From Deltaproteobacteria bacterium (GTDB lineage: Bacteria; Desulfobacterota; Syntrophia; Syntrophales; UBA2210), in the NCBI GenBank assembly GCA_016935875.1, contig JAFGQD010000050.1, forward strand, positions 1 through 16,294: a stretch of 16,294 bases of DNA. Direction: 5' to 3'. Below the pieces are notes generated by a model. The model had not been told where the DNA came from. It saw nothing but the letters and a program-made list of their open reading frames with translations, and did no database searches. Position 1 is the stretch's first letter; each line of letters begins with the position of its first letter. This document shows positions 1-6,859 of the stretch, piece by piece. The position numbers were made by a program, and so were the translations under genes.

Positions 1-221
1 ACAATAAGATTTGTACAGTTCCCGACAGGGAGGAAAGGAATTCCCTGCGTAAAGAAAAAGGAAACAATATCTTTAAGCTCACCGTCAGTGGCGGGAAAGA
101 TCAGGGCATCCGCCCTTCCCCCGATTCCCATGGATGTGTGCAGAGACATGGGCTCATCGAAAAGCACCCTTCCGGCGATCATGCCGCCTATCTTGTCCCT
201 GAACTGTCGGTTTGCAATCAT
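1..221 (-). CDS. murB: UDP-N-acetylenolpyruvoylglucosamine reductase MurB, N-terminal part (3' end outside window)
   Basis: MurB is the cytoplasmic FAD enzyme that uses NADPH to reduce UDP-GlcNAc-enolpyruvate to UDP-MurNAc, the second committed step of peptidoglycan synthesis. Only the first 73 codons are present; the gene continues past the left edge. The segment HTSMGIGGRADALIFPA (residues about 28-44) matches the start of the FAD-binding domain, and IPFLPVGNCTNLIV (about 61 onward) sits where the family has its Gly-rich FAD-phosphate loop. The usual form there is GNGTN or GGGSN, so the Cys is unusual. The ATG at 221 lies 5 bases after the murC stop, and AAGGA (minus strand, 231-235) sits 9 bases upstream, which supports this start. 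The murC-murB order agrees with many dcw clusters. The identification is secure despite truncation; type I versus type II MurB cannot be told from this part. Confidence 0.92.
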   Translation of the reverse strand, partial: MIANRQFRDKIGGMIAGRVLFDEPMSLHTSMGIGGRADALIFPATDGELKDIVSFFFTQGIPFLPVGNCTNLI

Positions 222-226
222 CGGCC

Positions 227-1624
227 CTATTCCTTATCGGTCTCCCCTGACTCCGCGCTTCTCAGTCTTCCCAGCAACTCCTCCCCTATCTTCCACACAT
301 TTCCCGCCCCAAGCGTGATAACCACATCGCCCGGTTTTTTTATGGCACACAAATGATCGACTATTTCCTTAAAACCCGACAGGTACGTGACATCGCCATG
401 GCCATGATCCTGGATGCCCTTACTGAGGGTCATGGAATGAACGCCCTGTATCTCCTTCTCGCTGGCGGCATATATATCCGTCAGGATCAGCACCTCGGCA
501 TCGTCAAAGGAACCCAGAAACTCGTCAAACAGAGCACGGGTACGCGTATAACGGTGTGGCTGGAACACAGCAACAAGTCTGCCTTTCCATGCATTCTTCG
601 CGGCTGCCAGTACCTCCTTAATCTCCGTCGGGTGGTGGCCATAATCATCAATCACCGTGACGCCACCGGCCTGCCCCTTGATCTCCAGTCGACGGTGGAC
701 ACCTTTATAGGCGCGTATCCCTTCGCGTATCGCGGAAAATTCCATGCCAAGTTCCAGGGCCACCGCCACGGCGGCCATGGAGTTGTAGACATTAAAGAGA
801 CCCGGGACTCGAACCTCAATCTCACCCAGGAGTGCTTCTCTGCGGTAGAGAGAATAGTGTGACGTCAGTCCGTCAAAGGATATATCGGCTGCCCTGAAAT
901 CGGCTTCTTTATGTATGCCATAGGTGACGGCCTTTCTTTTCACCCTCGGCAAAATATCCCGCACATTTTCGCAATCACCGCATAGTATAACGGCCCCATA
1001 AAAGGGAACCGAGTTGGCGAATTGCAGGAAGGCATCCTTGATCTCCCCTATTCCGGGATAATAGTCCAGATGCTCGCGGTCTATATTCGTAATAACGGCG
1101 ATATAGGGATTCAGCCGGAGGAAAGAACCATCGCTCTCGTCGGCTTCAGCAACGATAAATCCCCCTGCCCCCAACCGTGCGTTGCTCCCGATGCTGTCCA
1201 GCCTGCCCCCTATCACCATCGTAGGGTCAAGACCGCCATGCGCGAGCACGGTCGAAATAATGGAGGTGGTTGTCGTCTTCCCATGGCTGCCCGATACGGC
1301 TATGGAATATTTAAGTTTCAACAGTTCGGCCAGCATTTCGGCCCTCGGAATAACCGGAATATTCCGGCTGTGGGCCTCCATTACCTCGGGATTATCTTCA
1401 CCGATCGCCGTTGACTTCACCACCACGTCGGCGGCAGTGAGATTTGTCGGCCTGTGCCCCTGAAATATCCGGGCTCCGAGGCATTGCAGCCTCGTTGTGA
1501 TATCGGTCTCTTCCAGGTCCGACCCGCTGATCATATATCCGAGATTCAGGAGGACCTCGGCAATCCCGCTCATACCGATGCCCCCTATCCCGACAAAATG
1601 TATGTTCTTCACTCTCCGGTACAT
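227..1624 (-). CDS. murC: UDP-N-acetylmuramate--L-alanine ligase MurC
   Basis: MurC is the cytoplasmic ATP-dependent ligase that adds L-Ala to UDP-MurNAc, the first of the four Mur ligase steps. The protein has 465 residues, normal for the family. Visible motifs in order: the N-terminal Rossmann glycine loop HFVGIGGIGMSGIAE (9-23), which binds the UDP part; the ATP P-loop SGSHGKTTTT (111-120); EADESDGSF (160-168) and TNIDREHLDYY (179-189) of the central domain; YGHHPTEI (328-335) and FQPHRYTRT (354-362) of the C-terminal domain. The HHPTEI motif separates MurC from MurD, MurE and MurF. Its ATG shares a base with the murG stop (TAATG), and AGGGA lies 8 bases upstream within murG, so the two are probably translationally coupled. 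No key residue appears missing. Confidence 0.99.
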   Translation of the reverse strand: MYRRVKNIHFVGIGGIGMSGIAEVLLNLGYMISGSDLEETDITTRLQCLGARIFQGHRPTNLTAADVVVKSTAIGEDNPEVMEAHSRNIPVIPRAEMLAELLKLKYSIAVSGSHGKTTTTSIISTVLAHGGLDPTMVIGGRLDSIGSNARLGAGGFIVAEADESDGSFLRLNPYIAVITNIDREHLDYYPGIGEIKDAFLQFANSVPFYGAVILCGDCENVRDILPRVKRKAVTYGIHKEADFRAADISFDGLTSHYSLYRREALLGEIEVRVPGLFNVYNSMAAVAVALELGMEFSAIREGIRAYKGVHRRLEIKGQAGGVTVIDDYGHHPTEIKEVLAAAKNAWKGRLVAVFQPHRYTRTRALFDEFLGSFDDAEVLILTDIYAASEKEIQGVHSMTLSKGIQDHGHGDVTYLSGFKEIVDHLCAIKKPGDVVITLGAGNVWKIGEELLGRLRSAESGETDKE

Positions 1625-2742
1625 TATATGTTTCCCTGTTTCCTATATCCTAACATCGCCAGACACTCATCTACGATGCATTCCGCTGCTTTCACATTTC
1701 CCAGCCCTTCGGATTTCTCCTCCATCCTGCGTATGGTCTCCGGGCTGCCGGCAAGTCTCCTGATAACCCCGGCAAGGGTTCTTCCATCAAGCCTCTCTTC
1801 GAGGATCATCTCGGCCGCGCCCGTATCGGCCAGCATCCGCGCGTTCAACTCCTGGTGACCTCCCGCCGCGAACGGATAGGGGATCAGAACGGATGCCTTT
1901 CCACTCGCGGTTATCTCGGCGATTGAGGTCGCTCCCGCTCTGCATATCAGAAGGTCCGCCGATCCATATGCCGATGCCATATCGGTAATGAAGGGATGCA
2001 CCCCGGCATTGATCCCATGATTACGATAGGCGGCAGACACCTCATCCAGATCTCTATCCCCCGTCTGGTGGGTAATCACCAGTCTGTCACGTATGTCATT
2101 CAAATACTGCATAGATTCCACAACCGCCCGGTTGATAGCCGATGCCCCCTGGCTTCCGCCGAAAATAAGGATGGAAAACGTGTTCCCCTCCCTATGAGAT
2201 CTTTTCATCCCCCGTACAAATTCCCTTCTCACCGGGTTTCCCGTAACGACCGTCTTTACATCCGAAAACCATCTCCCGTTGTCGGGAAAGGTGAGAAAAA
2301 TCCTGTCCACAAACCTGCCGAGCATCCGATTCGTGAAACCGGGGAGGGCATTCTGTTCCGCGATCGCCGTCTTTATACCCATAAAATGGGCCGCTATCAC
2401 CGCCGGGCCTGAAGCGTATCCCCCCACACCAAGGGCGATATCAGGGTGGAACGCACGCAGAATAGACACCGACTGTGCTATGCTTCCCGGGACTTTCAGC
2501 ATCCCGCCTATCGTCCCGGCAAACCCTCTGCCCTTCAGCCCCTCCACCCTGATCGTGCGAAGCGCAAAGCCCATATCACGCAGAACCCTAGCCTCCAGCC
2601 CCCGTTCGGTCCCGATGAAGAGAACCTCTTGTACAATGTGCCTCTCCAGAAACTCACCGGCGATCGCCACGGCGGGGAATACATGTCCCCCCGTACCACC
2701 CCCCGCAATTATGATCTTGATTCCCTTCTTTTCTCTTCCCAT
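1624..2742 (-). CDS. murG: UDP-N-acetylglucosamine--undecaprenyl-pyrophosphoryl-MurNAc-pentapeptide GlcNAc transferase MurG
   Basis: MurG is the membrane-associated GT28 (GT-B fold) glycosyltransferase that transfers GlcNAc from UDP-GlcNAc to lipid I to make lipid II on the inner face of the cytoplasmic membrane. Motifs: IIAGGGTGGHVFPA (11-24), GGYASGPAV (108-116), EQNALPG (129-135), IFGGSQGA (193-200), CRAGATSIAE (267-276) and PFAAGGHQELNA (290-301). With the ATG at 2742 the protein has 372 residues, normal for MurG, and begins six residues before the usual KIIIAGGG start. The reading frame is open further upstream, to an ATG at 2868, but that stretch is not MurG-like. The Shine-Dalgarno sequence at 2742 is poor (a GGATGGG lies more than 10 bases away), so the start is less certain than the function. 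A 288-base gap separates it from ftsW, unlike the overlapping neighbours. Confidence 0.97.
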   Translation of the reverse strand: MGREKKGIKIIIAGGGTGGHVFPAVAIAGEFLERHIVQEVLFIGTERGLEARVLRDMGFALRTIRVEGLKGRGFAGTIGGMLKVPGSIAQSVSILRAFHPDIALGVGGYASGPAVIAAHFMGIKTAIAEQNALPGFTNRMLGRFVDRIFLTFPDNGRWFSDVKTVVTGNPVRREFVRGMKRSHREGNTFSILIFGGSQGASAINRAVVESMQYLNDIRDRLVITHQTGDRDLDEVSAAYRNHGINAGVHPFITDMASAYGSADLLICRAGATSIAEITASGKASVLIPYPFAAGGHQELNARMLADTGAAEMILEERLDGRTLAGVIRRLAGSPETIRRMEEKSEGLGNVKAAECIVDECLAMLGYRKQGNI

Positions 2743-2871
2743 AACAAAACCGACCCATCCGGCCGCATAGCCCGGAATGATTTCACCGGATAAAAAACAA
2801 AAAATGACACGGTCGGCTCTCATACTATCAAGGCATCTGACCCTTGCCCTGAAAAAGCGCCCTGACATCTG

Positions 2872-2964
2872 CTACGGTAACGGCACCTTCTTCTTTGAAA
2901 TCCTGCACAACGAGAAAATCATTACCGTTACAACCACCGTTCCTATAATAATTATTTGTACCAT
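2872..2964 (-). CDS. possible small single-pass membrane protein, 30 aa, unknown function
   Basis: This short open frame lies in the only long gap on the murG side of ftsW. It begins with ATG at 2964 and has a near-perfect Shine-Dalgarno sequence GGAGGG 6 bases upstream (minus strand, 2971-2976), one of the strongest in the window. The 30-residue product starts MVQIIIIGTVVVTVMIF, an uninterrupted hydrophobic stretch of membrane-spanning length (about residues 4-20), then has a basic tail containing RISKKK. This is the layout of a small bitopic membrane protein with a cytoplasmic C-terminus. It ends in TAG three bases before the ATG of the MurG-frame upstream extension. I do not recognise a family. 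It could be a genuine micropeptide, a leader affecting murG translation, or a chance frame; the ribosome site is the main support. Confidence 0.4.
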   Translation of the reverse strand: MVQIIIIGTVVVTVMIFSLCRISKKKVPLP

Positions 2965-2970
2965 ACAGTA

Positions 2971-2976
2971 CCCTCC
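2971..2976 (-). promoter_or_regulatory. strong ribosome binding site of the 30-codon ORF
   Basis: GGAGGG on the minus strand lies 6 bases before the ATG at 2964. It matches the anti-Shine-Dalgarno sequence well, is positioned properly, and is what makes the small frame credible. Confidence 0.5.
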
Positions 2977-3030
2977 AGAGAGTGGCGATCAAGGGAAGGG
3001 ATTGATCTCCCACTTCCCGTACTACTCTGA

Positions 3031-4167
3031 TTATGCAGCTTCAGCATTATCTTCGTCCCTTTTCTGGGAAGAAGATATATTCAACAATATACCGACTGTC
3101 GCCATGCACATCATCAGTGACGTGCCTCCATAACTGAGAAAGGGGAGCACCAGCCCTTTCGTGGGAACCAGCCCCATGACAGCCGCCATATTTATAAATG
3201 CCTCCAGCGCGATAACCGTGGTCAATCCGGAGGCCAGGAGCATTCCGAACAGATCCGAACAGTGAAAAGAGATCAAGAAACCACGGAAAATAAGGAAACA
3301 AAACAAAGCAAGGACAACGACAACCCCGACAAAACCGCCCTCTTCCGCGATCACCGAAAGGATAAAGTCCGTATGCGGCTCGGGAAGATAAAAGAGTTTC
3401 TGCATCCCGCTTCCAAGTCCCACACCGAAAGCCCCGCCCGAGCCGAAGGAAATGAACGATTGTATTATCTGGAAGCCTGTATTGGCCGGATCTTCCCAGG
3501 GATTGAGAAACGACATAAGCCTCTGCATGCGATAACTTTCATGGATAATCAAAACAACTCCCACAGGGATTACAGCCGCCACGAGACCGGCAAGATACAC
3601 AATCCTGCTACCCGCCAGATAGAACATCAGCATGAAAACCACAACCATGATAACAGCCGCACCGAAATCAGGCTGGCACAGTACGAGCCCCAGAATTATC
3701 ATCAGCATGACCAATGGAACCAGGAAGATGCGGGAAAATTCCTTCATACGTCCTATCTTCTTCGTAAGATAATGGGCCAGGAATACAACGAGCATGATCT
3801 TTACCAGCTCGGATACCTGGAAAGAAACGCCTCCTGCGCGAAGCCATCTGGTGGCACCGCTCACCTTCGTGCCGAAACCCGGAATAATTAGCAGAGCAAG
3901 AAGCGCTATGGATATAAGCATGCCGGGATAAGCCAACCTTTTCCACCAGCGATACGGCAATCGGGATATTCCTGCCATGACGCCAAACCCGAGCAGGACA
4001 AATAATATCTGTTTCTTGATAAAATAGTATCCATCGCCATATTTCTCCATGGCAATGATAGAGCTCGAGCTGTAGATCATAACTGTTCCGATGACAACCA
4101 GGGATATTGTGACAAGGAGAAGTGCAACATCCGGTTTTCCCCTTACTGTTGAAGACTGTTCTCCCAT
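3031..4167 (-). CDS. ftsW: septal peptidoglycan glycosyltransferase FtsW (SEDS family)
   Basis: FtsW is the multispanning SEDS glycosyltransferase that polymerises lipid II at the division septum, working with FtsI. The protein has 378 residues with about ten hydrophobic segments. Motifs: GATRWLRAGGVSFQVSE (104-120), NPWEDP (222-227), FGSGGAFGVGLGSGMQK (241-257), then PEPHTDFILSVIAEE (262-276), which contains the Asp that is catalytic in SEDS proteins (Asp267 here), and LVPTKGLVLPFLSYGG (333-348). FtsW and RodA are close paralogues; the position between murD and murG decides for FtsW. The first 25 bases overlap murD in another frame, and AAGGA (4177-4181) lies 9 bases before the ATG. The usual QPSE motif reads QVSE here. 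Confidence 0.98.
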   Translation of the reverse strand: MGEQSSTVRGKPDVALLLVTISLVVIGTVMIYSSSSIIAMEKYGDGYYFIKKQILFVLLGFGVMAGISRLPYRWWKRLAYPGMLISIALLALLIIPGFGTKVSGATRWLRAGGVSFQVSELVKIMLVVFLAHYLTKKIGRMKEFSRIFLVPLVMLMIILGLVLCQPDFGAAVIMVVVFMLMFYLAGSRIVYLAGLVAAVIPVGVVLIIHESYRMQRLMSFLNPWEDPANTGFQIIQSFISFGSGGAFGVGLGSGMQKLFYLPEPHTDFILSVIAEEGGFVGVVVVLALFCFLIFRGFLISFHCSDLFGMLLASGLTTVIALEAFINMAAVMGLVPTKGLVLPFLSYGGTSLMMCMATVGILLNISSSQKRDEDNAEAA

Positions 4168-5543
4168 ATCCCCTCATCCTTCTCATGACCCATTTTCTCA
4201 ATCATGCCCTTAAAAACAGATCCTCGTTCTTCATAGTTTTTAAATTCATCAAAGCTTGAACAGCCGGGCGACAGCAATACAATGTCGCCTGACGACGAAT
4301 TATCGCGAGCCATATAGACTGCATCCCTGAGGTTCTCCGCACGTTCAGTCTTTACTATTCCGCCTATGATGGAATGTATCTTTTCCCCCGCCTCACCAAA
4401 GACAACCAGCGTTTTGACCCTTTCCCTTATCAGTTTCGTGAGTATTCCAAAGTCGCCGCCCTTGTATCTGCCCCCCACAAGGAGTACAACCGGCCCGGGA
4501 AAAGATTCGAGCGCCCTGAGGACCGCATCCACATTCGTACCCTTGGAATCATTGTAGTACTCCACACCATCAACCCTTCCGGCAAATTCTATCCTGTGGG
4601 GAATACCGGTAAAAGACTCCAGAACATTGATAATCCCTTCTGGAGGGCACCCGCACATCCTCGAGGCAAGCACGGCTGCCATCACATTCTCCAGATTATG
4701 CGCCCCCTTTAATCGTATCGATCGGATGGGGTATTCCTCGTCTCTTCCGTCAGAACGGTATCTCAGGCAGTCGCCATCAACAAACATCCCCTCCTGCAAT
4801 CGTGAGGATGAACTGAAGCATGAGATATGTCCGGCCGGCAGTCGCTTTGACATATCAGCCGACACAGGGTCATCCCCGTTCAGAATGGCAAAATCTTCCG
4901 TACCCTGACATGCGAATATTCGTTCCTTAACAGACCGGTATTCTTGAAAAGAACCATGATAATCGAGGTGATCACTGGTTACATTCAGAAGCATTGCGAT
5001 AAATGGGTGAAAATTCCTGACCCACTGCAACTGAAAACTGCTTACTTCTATCACTGCGTAATCGTCTTCCTGCCTGCCGTTCACATACGATATAAGCGGA
5101 TTACCTATATTACCGCCGACAAAGACCCTTTTGCCGCAATGCTCAAGTATCCTGCCCAGAAGACTCGTCGTGGTCGTTTTCCCGTTTGTGCCGGTAATCG
5201 CAATAGCGGGTTTTTTCAAATACCCGGAGGCAAGTTCCAACTCGCTGAGAACCGGAATTCCCATACTCAAACCCTCTTCGAGCAGACAGTTGGATGGTGG
5301 AACACCCGGCGAAGGTACAATCATATCGGTTCGTGAAAGAACATTGGTATCATCATCCCTGATGCCCAATTCCACACCAGCGCGCCCCTTCAAAGCATCG
5401 GCGGTATTTCCAAACTCAGAGACAGGTTTTTTATCGGCAAGCAGAACCCTGGCCCCCTTATCAAGCAGAAACTCGGCCGTCGCCACGCCCGTCCTGCCCA
5501 GACCGATTACCAGAACCCTCTTCCCGCTCAGATCCATGAACAT
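4143..5543 (-). CDS. murD: UDP-N-acetylmuramoyl-L-alanine--D-glutamate ligase MurD
   Basis: MurD is the cytoplasmic ATP-dependent ligase that adds D-Glu to UDP-MurNAc-L-Ala. The protein has 466 residues, slightly long but normal. Motifs: the N-terminal nucleotide loop VLVIGLGRTGVA (10-21), SPGVP (78-82), the P-loop TGTNGKTTTT (117-126), GGNIGNP (143-149), EVSSFQL (166-172), NVTSDHLDYHGS (187-198), YYNDSKGTN (329-337), GGRYKGGDF (357-365), and LSPGCSSFDEFKNYEERG (424-441), which is typical of MurD. The start at 5543 reads MFMD; a second in-frame ATG at 5537 has GGTGA better spaced upstream and is an equal candidate. It follows mraY by 30 bases and overlaps the start of ftsW by 25. Confidence 0.98.
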   Translation of the reverse strand: MFMDLSGKRVLVIGLGRTGVATAEFLLDKGARVLLADKKPVSEFGNTADALKGRAGVELGIRDDDTNVLSRTDMIVPSPGVPPSNCLLEEGLSMGIPVLSELELASGYLKKPAIAITGTNGKTTTTSLLGRILEHCGKRVFVGGNIGNPLISYVNGRQEDDYAVIEVSSFQLQWVRNFHPFIAMLLNVTSDHLDYHGSFQEYRSVKERIFACQGTEDFAILNGDDPVSADMSKRLPAGHISCFSSSSRLQEGMFVDGDCLRYRSDGRDEEYPIRSIRLKGAHNLENVMAAVLASRMCGCPPEGIINVLESFTGIPHRIEFAGRVDGVEYYNDSKGTNVDAVLRALESFPGPVVLLVGGRYKGGDFGILTKLIRERVKTLVVFGEAGEKIHSIIGGIVKTERAENLRDAVYMARDNSSSGDIVLLSPGCSSFDEFKNYEERGSVFKGMIEKMGHEKDEGIWENSLQQ

Positions 5544-5573
5544 TCACCAATCCGTAATGCAAAATCGTCCATA

Positions 5574-6653
5574 TTACCTCAGCTTCAACGTACTGATCGC
5601 GATTAGCGCAAGGATGATGGAAATAATCCAGAAACGCACAATAACTTTGGGCTCCGCCCAGCCCTTCAATTCAAAATGGTGGTGTATGGGCGCCATCCTG
5701 AATATCCGATTCCCATTAGACACCTTGAACCAGCCCACCTGAAAAATGACCGAAAAGGTCTCAACCACAAAGATACCCCCCACTATCGCGAGAAGTATCT
5801 CCTGTTTTGTCAGAACGGCTATCGTGCCTAAAGCGCCCCCCAGAGAGAGCGAACCTACGTCTCCCATGAATATTTGAGCAGGATAGGTGTTGTACCAGAG
5901 AAAACCAATTCCGGCCCCAACCATGGCCCCACAGAAAACCGCGAGTTCCCCTACCCCCGCCACATAGGGTATCTGGAGATACCCGGATAACTTTATATTC
6001 CCGGCAAAATAGGCAAAAAGAAGGTAGGTCGCGAAACATATCGTTGCCGGACTTATGGCAAGGCCGTCAAGACCATCGGTAAGGTTTACCGCATTTGCCG
6101 CACCTACAATAATGAACGTGGAAAGGATCACATAACCCCAACCCAGGTCAGGCAGAATGGTCTTGAAAAAGGGTACGACAAGATTCGAGCTGAAACCCGG
6201 CTTCATGTACAGAACGACACTGACGAAAAGTGCTATCATAATCTCCGCTCCGAGTTTGACTATCCCCGGAACCCCCTTGCTGCTTCCGTTTGATAACTTC
6301 TTGTAATCATCCCAGAAGCCGATGCCGCCGAATCCCACCGTCACCATGAGGGCAATCCAGACATAATCCACGCTGAGTTTTGCCCAGAGAAGGGTTGATA
6401 CGACAACAGAAAAGATGACAAGGATGCCACCCATCGTGGGCGTGCCCTTTTTTGAAAGATGAGCGTTGGGGCCATCACCGCGGATAGGCTGTTGTATGCC
6501 GAGAGACTGGAGCTTATCAATCACCCATGGGCCAAGGATAAAACAGATGACCAGAGCGGTTATCGTGGCATATATCGTCCTGAACGTTATGTAGCGAAAA
6601 ACATTAAGCCATGAATATGTATCGCTGAGTGGATATAAGAAATGATAAATCAC
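5574..6653 (-). CDS. mraY: phospho-N-acetylmuramoyl-pentapeptide-transferase MraY
   Basis: MraY is the integral membrane enzyme that moves phospho-MurNAc-pentapeptide from UDP to undecaprenyl phosphate, making lipid I. The protein has 359 residues and about ten membrane segments. Motifs: the family N-terminus LYPLSDTYSWLNVFRYITF (6-24), KKGTPTMGG (68-76), the magnesium/substrate Asp pair FWDDYKK (113-119), NAVNLTDGLDGLA (187-199), MGDVGSLSLGGALG (263-276) and the APIHHHFE loop (321-328). The start is GTG at 6653: homology begins exactly there, and GGGGA (6662-6666) lies 8 bases upstream. Unlike its neighbours it is preceded by a 206-base AT-rich gap with candidate promoters, so mraY and the genes after it may have their own transcription start. 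Confidence 0.98.
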   Translation of the reverse strand: MIYHFLYPLSDTYSWLNVFRYITFRTIYATITALVICFILGPWVIDKLQSLGIQQPIRGDGPNAHLSKKGTPTMGGILVIFSVVVSTLLWAKLSVDYVWIALMVTVGFGGIGFWDDYKKLSNGSSKGVPGIVKLGAEIMIALFVSVVLYMKPGFSSNLVVPFFKTILPDLGWGYVILSTFIIVGAANAVNLTDGLDGLAISPATICFATYLLFAYFAGNIKLSGYLQIPYVAGVGELAVFCGAMVGAGIGFLWYNTYPAQIFMGDVGSLSLGGALGTIAVLTKQEILLAIVGGIFVVETFSVIFQVGWFKVSNGNRIFRMAPIHHHFELKGWAEPKVIVRFWIISIILALIAISTLKLR

Positions 6654-6711
6654 TTATAGATTCCCCTGATCAATCTCACTGTGTGCCGTAGAACACGTTA
6701 GTTTTATACAC

Positions 6712-6733
6712 ATACCACATTATATAGTGGCAT
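6712..6733 (-). repeat. inverted repeat enclosing the proximal mraY -10 element
   Basis: On the minus strand ATGCCAC (6733-6727) and GTGGTAT (6718-6712) form an inverted repeat with one mismatched pair (G opposite T) around an 8-base AT centre that contains TATAAT. The position over a promoter core would suit a repressor operator. It could equally be a chance palindrome in AT-rich DNA, so confidence is low. Confidence 0.35.
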
Positions 6734-6748
6734 ACAACAAGTTAACAA
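6719..6748 (-). promoter_or_regulatory. candidate sigma70 promoter for mraY, proximal
   Basis: The -35 is TTGTTA (6743-6748) and the -10 is a perfect TATAAT (6719-6724), with an 18-base spacer. Transcription would start near 6712, leaving about 58 bases of leader before the mraY GTG. The -35 has 4 of 6 consensus bases. The setting, in one of the few real gaps of the cluster, supports it. Confidence 0.5.
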
Positions 6749-6775
6749 CTATATACAGTATTTTTCCCATTACAA
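6748..6775 (-). promoter_or_regulatory. candidate sigma70 promoter for mraY, distal
   Basis: The -35 is TTGTAA (6770-6775) and the -10 is TATAGT (6748-6753), with a 16-base spacer. Its -10 abuts the -35 of the proximal candidate, so the two would be tandem and could not be occupied at once. In AT-rich DNA such matches arise by chance, so support is weaker than for the proximal one. Confidence 0.3.
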
Positions 6776-6859
6776 CTGACCCAAGCTGCATAACTGATAA
6801 GAAGCAATCCATTTGCCGGATTTTTTCCTTTACACAACCCTCTCCCGGAATAAACCCCT

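Noticed and set aside
2743..2868. Upstream in-frame extension of MurG by 42 residues
   Set aside because: The family starts at or near the KIIIAGGG segment, the extension has no family resemblance, and the ATG at 2868 has no well-placed ribosome site.
2828..3013. A 61-codon frame starting with GTG in the ftsW-murG gap
   Set aside because: It overlaps the 30-codon frame in another phase, has a poor ribosome site and a composition not suggestive of a real protein.
3262..3891. Long open frame (209 codons) on the plus strand opposite ftsW
   Set aside because: It is an antisense shadow of a clearly coding, motif-rich ftsW; it is very polar, rich in Asn, Lys and His, and matches no family I recognise.
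5131..5742. Plus-strand open frame of 203 codons opposite murD and mraY
   Set aside because: It spans the murD-mraY junction antisense to both, is rich in Ser, Pro and Arg as expected of a reversed coding frame, and has no recognisable motif.
6720..6812. A second 30-codon hydrophobic frame on the minus strand, in the murF-mraY gap
   Set aside because: Its nearest AAGGA is about 13 bases before the ATG, too far, and its stop lies within the candidate mraY -10. It is probably a by-product of AT-rich DNA, although its length and hydrophobic nature echo the ORF at 2872-2964.
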